Source of the DNA: Acidobacteriaceae bacterium
Lineage (GTDB): Bacteria > Acidobacteriota > Terriglobia > Terriglobales > Acidobacteriaceae
Direction of reading: 5' to 3'
DNA length: 9,938 nucleotides
Assembly: GCA_003154055.1 (NCBI GenBank)
Contig: PMCH01000280.1
Coordinates: 13,778 to 23,715, forward strand
The number at the start of each line of letters is the position of its first letter. Position 1 is the first letter of the stretch. The notes below the pieces were generated by a model. The model did no database searches. It had not been told where the DNA came from and saw nothing but the letters and a program-made list of their open reading frames with translations. Shown here piece after piece: positions 1-9,938 of this stretch. The translations under genes were made by a program, and so were the position numbers.

Positions 1-1935
1 AGCGACGTGGGCACGAGCACCGACAGTTCGCTCGAAGAGTCGCTGACGCAGGTGGGAGTAATTCCGGGGACGGCGGTGTATATGTCGCCGGAGCAGGCGC
101 GCTCCGAAGATCTGGATGTGCGCAGCGACATCTTTTCGTTTGGCGTGGTGCTGTACGAGATGGCGACTGGGAAGAAGCCGTTCACCGGAACGAACGTGGT
201 GACCACGCTGCACGCCGTGATGAACCAGAAGCCCGCGTCGCCGCTGTCGGTGAATGCGGCGATCCCCAAGGAATTGGAAGCGATCATCGGCAAGGCAATG
301 GAGAAAGACCGCGGCCAGCGCTATCCAACCGCGTCGGAGATGAAAGCTGATCTGCAGCGGCTGAAAAAGGAAACGGAATCGGGGTTGACGCATAGCGGGC
401 TGCGAAAATCGCATGCGCTGAAGGTGGCGACGCACACCTTTCAGAAGTCCGATCCGACAAAGACCTGGATCATCGTGGGGCTGGCGGGACTGCTGGTCAC
501 GGTGCTGGTGGCGGTGGGGGCATGGTGGTTCAAGCGCCGGATTTCATCGGTCGAGGCGAGCACCCGGACGGTTGCGGTCTTGCCCCTGCAGAACATTAAT
601 AACGATCAGGAGAGCGAATTCCTGCGGTTCGCCCTGGCAGACGAGATTGCCAACGCGCTCACCTATGCGCGGGCGCTGGAAATCCGGCCGTCAGCCTCGA
701 CGCGGAAATACAGCAATGGAGAGGCCGATCCGCAGAAGATCGGGCGGGAAATGCGGGTGGGTACGGTGATCGCCGGACACTTCATGCGGCAGAACAAGCG
801 GGTCATCGTCACGCTCGAAGCCGTGGAAGTGAAGGACAACAAGCTGATCTGGACGGGCACGCTCACCGCGCCGGCGGAAAATCTGATCGCGCTGCAGAAC
901 CAGATGTCGAAGAAAGTGCGCCAGGAATTGCTGCCGGCGTTGGGTGTAAGGGGCGAAACGGTGGAAGCCAGCAGCACCCCGGGGAATAGCGAGGGATACG
1001 ATCTGTACCTCCGGAGTTTGCCGGTGGCGCACGATCCGGAACCGAACAAGGAAGGCATCACCATACTGGAGCGGGCGGTGGAAATGGATCCGAACTACGC
1101 GCCAGCATGGGAGGCGTTGGGCCGCCGATACTATTTCGATGCCATTTATTCCGGTGGAGGAACGGCGCAGTATGACCGCTCGAACGCCGCGTACAAACGC
1201 GCCCTCAGCCTGGAACCCAACCGGGTGAACGCGGCTGGATTTCTGGCCACCAATGAAGTGGAAACCGGGAACGTGGCCAAGGCCTATCAGGACGCGCGGC
1301 AGCTGGTGGCACGGCGTCCCGACAATGCGATCTCACACTATTCGCTGGCCTATGTATTGCGGTATGTGGGGCGGTTGGATGAAGCGCAGCGCGAGTGTGA
1401 CGCGGCGGCAGCGATCGATCCGGGCAACTTCAACTGGCGGTCGTGTTCGTTTGCGTTCTTCGAGGCGGGGAAAACGACGTTCGCCAAGCAGTACCTGAGC
1501 AAGGACGCCGGGTCGGAGTGGACGAATTCGGTGATGGTGTCAGTGCTGATGCGCGAGGGCAGGATGAAAGAGGCTGGCGAAGCAGCGCAAAAGATGACGG
1601 GCAATCCGACGTGGATGCGCGATTTCCTGCGGGCGTGTCTGAATAAGGCACCCGGGGCGGACGTCCACCGGCTGGCCGAACAGGCACAGAAAGACCTGCT
1701 GCCGGAGCAGGATTCGGAATTGAAGTATTACCAGGGAGCGATACTGGCGAACTGTGGAGAGAAGCAGATTGGCTATGCGTTCCTGAGCAAGGCGGTGAGC
1801 GAGAATTATTGCGCGTACCAGGCGCTGCAATCGGACCCGCTGCTGTCCAGAGTGCAGGGCGATCCGGAGTTCCAGCAAATTGTCGCAACGGCGGAACAGT
1901 GTCAGAAGAAGTTGCTGGCGGGGAGCGGGCATTGA
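1..1935 (+). CDS. Ser/Thr protein kinase with TolB-like and TPR domains (5' partial)
   Basis: Membrane-anchored Hanks-type (PknB-like) kinase, cut by the left window edge; the reading frame is open from base 1, so the GTG at 7 is not the real start. Numbering here counts from that GTG. Visible kinase parts are the end of the activation loop with GTAVYMSPEQ (residues 21-30, the APE-equivalent SPE), the subdomain IX segment DVRSDIFSFG (37-46), and the C-lobe with the RYPTASEM segment near 105-112. The ATP-binding lobe and the catalytic HRD and DFG motifs are outside the window, so activity cannot be judged. A single hydrophobic segment at about 154-175 followed by KRR is the membrane anchor, placing the kinase in the cytoplasm. 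The outside part begins with a TolB-like N-terminal domain (about 187-312, starting TVAVLPLQN, with ADEIANAL and a later VIAGHF) and continues as degenerate TPR-type helical repeats (about 340-630, for example ERAVEMDPNYAPAWEALG). Such fusions are common in Acidobacteriota. The signal sensed and the substrates are unknown. Confidence 0.9.
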   Translation, partial: SDVGTSTDSSLEESLTQVGVIPGTAVYMSPEQARSEDLDVRSDIFSFGVVLYEMATGKKPFTGTNVVTTLHAVMNQKPASPLSVNAAIPKELEAIIGKAMEKDRGQRYPTASEMKADLQRLKKETESGLTHSGLRKSHALKVATHTFQKSDPTKTWIIVGLAGLLVTVLVAVGAWWFKRRISSVEASTRTVAVLPLQNINNDQESEFLRFALADEIANALTYARALEIRPSASTRKYSNGEADPQKIGREMRVGTVIAGHFMRQNKRVIVTLEAVEVKDNKLIWTGTLTAPAENLIALQNQMSKKVRQELLPALGVRGETVEASSTPGNSEGYDLYLRSLPVAHDPEPNKEGITILERAVEMDPNYAPAWEALGRRYYFDAIYSGGGTAQYDRSNAAYKRALSLEPNRVNAAGFLATNEVETGNVAKAYQDARQLVARRPDNAISHYSLAYVLRYVGRLDEAQRECDAAAAIDPGNFNWRSCSFAFFEAGKTTFAKQYLSKDAGSEWTNSVMVSVLMREGRMKEAGEAAQKMTGNPTWMRDFLRACLNKAPGADVHRLAEQAQKDLLPEQDSELKYYQGAILANCGEKQIGYAFLSKAVSENYCAYQALQSDPLLSRVQGDPEFQQIVATAEQCQKKLLAGSGH

Positions 1936-4900
1936 GGTCGTCTGGCTGGATATGTTGCTTACCGGGTGGCGGGAATTGAGTCCAACAGAACCAGGGTGAC
2001 AGTATGGTTGCGCCCGGGCGGACGGGTCCGAGACCCGTCCCTACACGAACCCGTGCCGCGGGGAACGAATATACTTGGTCCTTTCTTTGGGGAAACTCCA
2101 TCACATGCTCATGTCTCGGATCTTAGATAAATTTGTAGACGGGTTTGTGCGGCGCAGGCAGGCGAAGAAGGCCGCGCCCCAATACCGGCGGACGGTCGGC
2201 CTGCTGTTGATGCTAGTGATGGCGCTGCAGCCACTGAGCTGTGCGGCCGAGCCCGATGCAGCACCCGGCGGGAAAAACGATCATTACTACGAGCCGTTGC
2301 CGGAAGAGACGGGGACGGCGGGATTGAAGCTGATGCTGCGCCGTCTGCAGACCACCGGGCGGCTGATGCAGGTGACGGCACATCCGGACGATGAAGACGG
2401 CGGGATGCTGACGCTGGAGTCGCGAGGGAAGGGTGTGTCCGCGCTGCTAATGACCCTGACTCGCGGCGAAGGCGGACAGAACAAACTCGGCAGCAACCTC
2501 TTTGATGTACTGGGCGTGTTGCGGACATTGGAACTGCTGGCATCGGACCGCTACTACGGCGTGGAACAGCGGTTCTCGCGCGTGGCGGATTTCGGATACT
2601 CGAAGACCCCCGAAGAAACCTTCCAGAAGTGGCACGGGCACGAGGTCGCGCTCGGCGACATGGTGAGGGTGATTCGCACGTTTCGTCCGGATGTGCTGGT
2701 GGCGCGTTTTTCGGGGACGGATCGCGACGGGCACGGACATCACCAGGCTTCCGCCCTGTTGACCCGGGAGGCATTTCGCGCGGCGGGCGATCCGAAGCGA
2801 TTTCCTGAGCAGATCGCGGAGGGATTGCAGCCGTGGCAGGCAAAGAAGCTGTACACCGGCAACGTGTGCGGATTCTTTTCGAATACCTGTGATGCTGCGA
2901 ACTACACCGTGCGGCTGAACACGGGCGTGAAGGACCCGGTGCTGGGGACCTCTTACATCCAGTTCGCGATGCAAGGACTGCGGCATCAACTTTCCCAAGG
3001 GGCGGCGAACTGGACCATCGACGACGGAGACCGCTTCACGCACTACAAGCTGCTGGATGCGGTGGTGGATTCGTCGAAAGACAAAGACGGACACGAGCAG
3101 GATCTGTTCGATGGGATTGATACATCACTGCCGGGGCTGGCAGCGCGACTGGGCGAGGAAGAGAAGAAGGTGCCGTGGCTGAGGGGGGAGCTTACGACCA
3201 TTCAGCAACTGGTGTCCAAGGCACTGCAGAACGCAGAGACAGATTCCTCAAAAACAGCAGCGGACCTCTTCACGGGTCGCAAGTCCACGGAGGAATTGCT
3301 GCATCGGGTCCAGCAGTCTTCCCTGTCCGAAAGCGCAAAGAGAGTGTTTTTCGCAGCGATGGGAGGGAAGAGTGGTCAGTTTCAGCAGGCCGCAAACCTG
3401 GCGCTGGGAGTTGAATTAAGAGCAATGCTTGACACACCGCCAGCCGCTTTTCCGGAAACGGCGCCGATGGTAGTGCCGGGACGGGCATTCGATGTCGCGG
3501 CGAAAGTTCGAATTGCCGGTCAGTCGGGATTGGACAACCTTAGAGTCCGGTTGCTTTTGGAGACACCTGCCTGCCCAATGGCCGCGATGGGGACCGGAGC
3601 ACAATCCGTGGGTAGCGGCGGAGAGGTGGAATTCAAGTTTCACCTGACGCCGTGCGAGCAGGCCAGCTATACGCGTCCCTATTGGCATCGGGAAGATCCC
3701 GAGCGGGACAGCTTGAACACGATTGACCAAGCGCAATACCTGACGCTTCCCTTCGCACCGCCACCGATCCGCGTGCATCTGGACTACGAATGGCAGGGAT
3801 TTTCGGGAAACGTGGAAGTTCCGGCGATGGTCCGATTCAGGCAGGCGGATGGAAGCGAAGGCGAGCATCCGCTGGCGATCGGCCCGGCATTTTCGGTTGA
3901 AGTGCAGCCGTCGGGTGCAGTCATTCCAACCGGCCAGAGCGGCAGCACTGGTGTAAAAACCAGTGCGCGCGACCAGGGCCGCGATTCGGAAGCACAAGTT
4001 TCGGTGAGGGTTCCGAACGGGTGGCGATCTGAGCCCTCGCATGAAGCAATCAAGATCGCGACGGATCAGGCGCAGGAAGCTTCGTTCCAGGTATTTCCTT
4101 CGGAACTGAAGGAAGGCCGCGCCGCCATCCGGGCACACCTCAAGAGCGGAGTTCGCGGCTATGACGAAGGCTATTCCGTCGTCACCCGCGAGGACTTGGG
4201 CTCCGCATACTACTACCAGCCCGCGGTACAGCGCGTCAGCATCGTGGATGTGAAGATCCCGCGGGACCTGAAGGTGGGCTACATCATGGGCGCGGGGGAC
4301 GAGATCCCCACCGTGCTCCAGCAGATCGGCATGGATGTGACGCTGATCCCTGCCGACAAGCTGGCGACCGAGGACCTGGGCAAATATCAGACGATCGTGC
4401 TGGGTATCCGGGCGTACGACACGCAGAAAGACGTGATTGCGAGTAACAAGCGGTTGCTGGCGTTCGTCGAGGCGGGCGGAAGGCTGGTGGTGCAATACAA
4501 CGCATCCGCGAGCGATTTCAACAGCGGTAAGTTCACACCGTATCCGGCAACGCTCAGCCGGGCGCGAGCGTCAGTGGAAGAGGCACCGGTGGCGATTCTC
4601 GATCCGGCGAACCGGATCTTCCATTCTCCGAACCAGATCACGCAGAAGGACTTTGAGGGCTGGGTCCAGGAGCGGGGCCTGTACTTCATGAGCCAGTGGG
4701 ATCCGAAGTTCACGCCGCTGCTCGAGACGCACGATCCGGGAGAGAGCGAGCAGAAGGGGGGCCTGCTCGTCGCTCAGTACGGCAAGGGGATGTACATCTA
4801 TACCGGGTATGCGTTCTTCCGGCAGTTGCCAGCGGGAGTGCCGGGGGCAGTAAGGCTGTTTGTGAACTTGGTGAGTCGCGAGTAGCGAGAGGCGAGTAGC

Positions 4901-7900
4901 GAGTCACCATGCCGGCTGCTGAACAACCCGATAGAGTCGCGCCGCCCGGAACCCCACTCGTCCGCGGCATTGGCCTCGGCTCGGCCACTGCGCTGAACAT
5001 GATTGACATGATCGGGGTGGGGCCGTTCATTACGATCCCGCTGATTGTGACGGCGATGGGCGGCCCGCAGGCGATGCTGGGCTGGGTGCTGGGCGCGGGG
5101 CTTGCCATCTGCGACGGGCTGGTGTGGGCGGAACTGGGCGCGGCGATGCCGGGGTCGGGCGGGTCGTATCGCTACCTGAAGGAAATTTACGGTCCGCATA
5201 AGTTGGGGCGGCTGATTTCCTTCCTCTTTATATGGCAGCTTTCGTTCAGCGCTCCGCTGTCGATTGCCTCGGGCTGCGTGGGCTTTTCGCAATACGCCTC
5301 GTTCTTGTGGCCGGGGCTGGAACGAGCGTGGGTTGCACGAACCCTCAGCCTCAACCTTCCGCTGCTGGGAAAACTGCAACTGAGCCTGGTCGCAATGCCT
5401 GCAACACTGGTTGCGATTGGCGCGTGTCTCTTCACGGCGTTTCTGCTCTACCGTCGCATCACCGCGATCGGACGGCTTTCAAAACTCCTCTGGATCGGTG
5501 TGATGGGAACGATCGGATGGATCATCGTCGTCGGCCTGACCCACTTCAATGCGCGCCAGGCGTTCGACTTTCCACCGGGCGCGTTCACGCTCTCGCATAA
5601 TTTCTTCACCGGCCTGGGGGCGGCCATGCTGGTCTCAGCCTACGATTATTGGGGCTACTACAACGTCTGTTTCTTGGGAGATGAGATCAAGGACCCGGGA
5701 CGAAACATTCCGCGGGCGCTGTTGCTATCCATTCTGGCGGTGGCTGGTCTATATGTAGTCATGAACATCAGCATCCTGGGAGTCGTACCCTGGCGGGAGC
5801 TGGTGCAGTCGGGGGAGTCAAACAGCAAGTTGTACGTGGTTTCTACATTCATGCAGCGCGCCTACGGGCACGGCGCGGGGGCGGTGGTGTCGGTCCTTAT
5901 TATGTGGACGGCCTTCGCCTCAGTGTTTTCGCTGATGCTGGGCTATTCGCGCGTACCGTACGCAGCGGCGCTCGACGGCAATTACTTCCGCGCATTTGCG
6001 AAAGTCCATCCGGTGTACCAGTTTCCCTACGTTTCCCTGCTGGCGCTGGCAGGAGTGGCTGCGCTGTTCTGCTTTCTCCGGTTGTCGGACCTGATCGCTG
6101 CGCTGGTCGTGATCCGCATTCTGTTGCAGTTTCTGGTGCAAAGTATTGGGGTGATCGTGCTGCGGATCCGGAGGCCTGATATGCCGCGTCCGTTCCGGAT
6201 GTGGCTGTATCCGGTGCCGGCGCTGGTGGCTGCGGGGAGCTTCCTGTTCATCCTTTTTTCGCGGAAGGCGTTTGGGCGTGAGATTCGCTACGCGGTGGTG
6301 ATTCTGATTGTGGGACTGATGGTCTACTCGGCGCGTGCGTGGCGGCGGGGGGAATGGCCGTTTGGGACACCAGTGGTCAGTAGTCAGTAGTCAGTAGTCA
6401 GTAGTCGGTAGTCGGTTTCGTATCAGGGCATCGCTATAGCAATGCCGCAAGCGATTCATTTCGCACCACCCCTTCGGGGGCCGAACCGGGACAATTCAGA
6501 GCCAAACTCATCCATGGCTGAGATGATCAAAATGCCGGTGGCGGATCAGCTGACGGGAAGCCGTGCCGGTTCGCCTTGGGCGCCGCTCGCAGAGCCGCTT
6601 TTCCGCTGGTTGTGGATTGCTTCTGTCGTCTCTTACACCGGCACCTGGATGCAGAACGTGGGCGCGGGCTGGCTGATGACGCAGATGACCATGAATCCGT
6701 TCATGGTCGGACTGGTGCAAGCGGCCGCGGCATTGCCGGTGTTTCTTGTGATTCTGCCGGCCGGCGCTCTGGCGGACATGGTGGACCGGCGACGGTTCCT
6801 GCTGGTCACGCAGGGCTGGATGGTGGTGGCTTCGGCGACCCTGGGCATCCTGACGCTGACCAGTTGGGTGGGGCCGTGGGTGCTGTTGCTGTTCACGTTT
6901 CTGCTCGGCCTGGGATCGGTGATGAACGATCCGGCGTGGCAGGCCATCACTCCGGAGTTGGTACCGCGCCAACAGCACGCTTCGGCAGTGGCCTTGAACT
7001 CCGCGGGATTCAATGTCGCGCGAGCGGTAGGTCCGGCGCTGGGCGGGTTGATCGTAGCCGCGGTGGGTTCCGGAACAACATTTCTTCTGAATGCGGCTTC
7101 GTTTTTTGGGGTCATCCTGTTTCTCTATCACTGGAGGAGACCGTCCGAAGCTCCCAAGCCGCGGCGGCGGATGTGGTCGGCGATCGGCGACGGATTCGCC
7201 TACGTGAAAGACAGCAGCCTGGCGAAGTCGGTGCTGTTGCGCACAGGGACGTTTAGCGTCGCAGCGGCTTCGGTGCTGGCGCTCTTGCCGATCATCGCGC
7301 GTCCGCATGGCGCTCGCGGATACGGAGTACTACTGGGCTGCTTCGGCTTCGGCGCGCTGCTGGGAGCGGCGGGTTTGCCGCGCGTAAGAGAGCGATTGTC
7401 GGTTGACGGACTGGTTGCATTCGCCATCGTTGTGTTTGCCGGGATGACGTTTGCCGTGGGGCGCGTGCACATTTTTCCGCTGCTCTGCGCGGTGATGCTG
7501 GTGGCAGGCGCGGCGTGGATTGGAATCCTTGCCTGCCTGAATGTGGCGGCGCAAACGATGTGCCCGGGGCACCTGCGGGCACGGGTGCTTTCGCTGTACC
7601 TTTTGGTACTGCAGGGAGGGATGGCGGTGGGGGCTACCGCGTGGGGAGCGCTGGCGAACCAGATCGGGATTGCCAACGCGCTGACCGTGGCCGCGGTGGT
7701 GCTCGCGTGCGGCGTGCTGGCGTTGCGCGGACATCGCATCACGGCGGGCGAGTTGGAACTAACGCCGGCAGTGGTGCGCGACTAGCGATCTCGCCTTTGC
7801 ATGTTTCCCGCTAGAGAAACGATGGGCTACACTGGGTCGGCACGGTGGGGTTGGGGAGTCTCCGGTGCCGTCCCTGCGGGACTCCGTCATTTGCGATTTC

Positions 7901-9938
7901 TACCCAGGACTTGCGTCCCGGGCTAACATATAGCGCCCCTCTGGGGCTGGAGTGCAGGACTGTGTCTGGGATGGGGGATTCCGGTTCAAGAGAACTTGCC
8001 GGGATCGAAGGCAACGACAAATCAAGTTTCGGAGGTTAAGAATGCTAGGAGGCAACATGAAAACAGTTGGACTGATGCTGGCCGTGGCGCTGGCTTTCTG
8101 CAGTTTGGGTCTGGCGCAGGCGAAGGACGAGAAGAAAACCATCACGAGTGTCCTTGACGGCACGGTGAAAACGATCGAGAGCGAACTTGTGCCGGCGGTG
8201 GAAGCAATGCCCGAGGACAAGTTCGCATTTGCACCGACCGTGGGCGAGTTCAAAGGCGTGCGTACGTTCGCGATGCAAGCGAAGCACGTGGCTGCGGTGA
8301 ACTATCTAGTTGGCTCGGCCATCCTGGAGGAAAAACCTCCGGTAGAACTGGGCGGCGAGAACGGTCCGGACAGCGTGAAATCGAAAGCCGACATTGTTAA
8401 GTTCCTGAAAGACTCATTCGCATACGCGCACAAGGCAGTTGCAACCATCAACGAAGGGAATGCGGTCGGGGCAATCAAGAATCCGTTCGGCGAAGGCACT
8501 GCCACCCGCTTGGGCATGGGCACGGTTTTCGCTTGGCACGGATTCGACCACTACGGGCAGATGGTGGAATATCTGCGCATGAACGGGATTGTGCCGCCGG
8601 CGAGCCGGCAGTAGAGCAGACTTTCTGGCTTCCAGTTTCTCAGTGGGCCGGTGCCAACCGGCCCTATTTTCTTGAAGCGCCATGCTTCTTGCGCCAGTCG
8701 GCGCTGTCGCGGCCGCCATGCACGGCAATCTGGGTCAGCAGCAACTCGGCGGGCAGGTGGCGTTTGGTGAGGTGCGCCGCAATTCTCTGCTTGGCTCTCT
8801 TCGGGGAAACCTTGGGATCAAGAAACACCAGCACCGACGGGCCAGCACCGCTGAGGGCGGCGCCGATGATTCCGGAATCGCCAGCCAGTTCCTTGATCGC
8901 GGGCAGCAGCGGACAGAGGGGCGCGCGATAGGGCTGGTGGATGCGGTCTTCGAGCGCGGAGGCGAGCAGGTCGCGCCGGTCCTGGGTGAAAGCGGCCAGC
9001 AGGAGCATGGCGTTCTGAATGTTGGTGACGGCGTCGGCGCGCGAGTATTGGAAAGGAAGAACGCGGCGGGCCTGCTCGGTGGGGAGCGGCAAGGCCGGGA
9101 CCGCGAGCAGCAGCGGCCAGCTTCCTTTCGGTTTGATCTCGGCCACCTGCGCCTGAACCTGGTTCGCCATGCGGGCCACGGCGAGGCCGCCCATCCAGCA
9201 GGCGGAAGCGTTGTCGGGATGATGCTCGCGCATGGAGGCTTCTCCCACGATGCGGTCATCCTTCCAGCGCAGGTGCCCGAAGTGCACGGCCAGTGCGATC
9301 CCCGCCAGCCGGGCCGAGGCAGAAGATCCGCAACCCTTGCCGATGGGGATTTCGTTCTCGATGTGGATACGCAAGGGTGCAATCTTGCGGTTTTCTGATT
9401 CCAGGACCTCGCAATAGGTGGTGACGATGAGATGGTTCTCCATGCGGCTGCAGATCTGTGCGTCGCGGCCCTCGGCGGTGATGAAGAAGTCGGGAGCGCG
9501 CTCGGCGTGCAGGCGCAGATGGAAGTCCATGGCCAGGGCGGCCGCGTCAAACGCCGGGCCGAGATTGGCGGAGGTTGCCGGCAGAGCCAGCCGAAGCGAG
9601 CGATCCGAAGATGCAGGACGAGAAGGCATGGGTGACTGACAGATTCCCTAAAAGCCAAAACCGAGTCTTATACACGAGTTCGCGCCGAACTGCTACGAAT
9701 TTTTCCTTTCGGAGGCCTCGAGCGCGGCGATGACGGCACCCAGATCGGCGTCGAGCACCACCGGGGCGCGCTGGAGAGGCCTGGCGCGTGCCGAATCGAT
9801 TTCGTAGGGGGTTCCGGAGAACAAATCGCCCCGGTGGAACTTGATGGTGAAATCAGGGTCTTTCAACAGGTGTCCGGTCAGGATCAAGACAACCGACTCC
9901 CCGGGTTTCACAAATCCGCGCTGGCGGAGTTTTTTCAG

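Overview
The window is a GC-rich bacterial chromosomal segment with tightly packed genes. The mix of families suggests an acidobacterium (Acidobacteriota, Terriglobia-like): a Ser/Thr kinase fused to a TolB-like domain and TPRs, a very large exported PIG-L deacetylase, a secreted DinB protein, and intergenic DNA rich in short hairpins and 7-bp tandem repeats. This placement is an inference from gene content; there is no rRNA or other marker gene here.

Layout, left to right. Positions 1-1935 (+) hold the 3' part of a transmembrane Ser/Thr protein kinase; the N-lobe and catalytic loop lie outside the window. A 169-base gap contains a perfect 9-bp hairpin and a possible -10 element. Positions 2105-4885 (+) encode a roughly 926-residue exported PIG-L (LmbE-like) metal-dependent deacetylase with a beta-rich middle and a glutamine-amidotransferase-like C-terminal domain. 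At 4909-6390 (+) there is an APC-family amino acid/polyamine permease, and at 6514-7785 (+) an MFS exporter of the EntS/MFS_3 type. After a 256-base gap with a cluster of hairpins comes an exported DinB-family protein at 8042-8614 (+), closed by a good intrinsic terminator. On the minus strand, and convergent with the DinB gene, are homoserine kinase (thrB, 8664-9629) and the last 81 codons of threonine synthase (thrC, 9693-9938), in the order thrC-thrB.

How the genes work together. thrC and thrB are the last two steps of threonine synthesis and very probably one operon. The PIG-L, permease and MFS genes point the same way with gaps of 23 and about 120 bases and may be co-transcribed. A periplasmic deacetylase followed by an amine or amino acid permease is suggestive of release and uptake, but the sequence does not show a substrate.

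The most unusual signal is not a gene. The 3' ends of two consecutive genes (PIG-L and the APC permease) are each made of a 7-bp tandem array (GCGAGTA-type at 4871-4905, TAGTCAG-type at 6374-6415). In both cases the array supplies the last codons and the stop codon, and it carries stop codons in all three forward frames. I saw no CRISPR array, insertion sequence, phage gene, tRNA or rRNA, and no clear previously undescribed multi-gene system.
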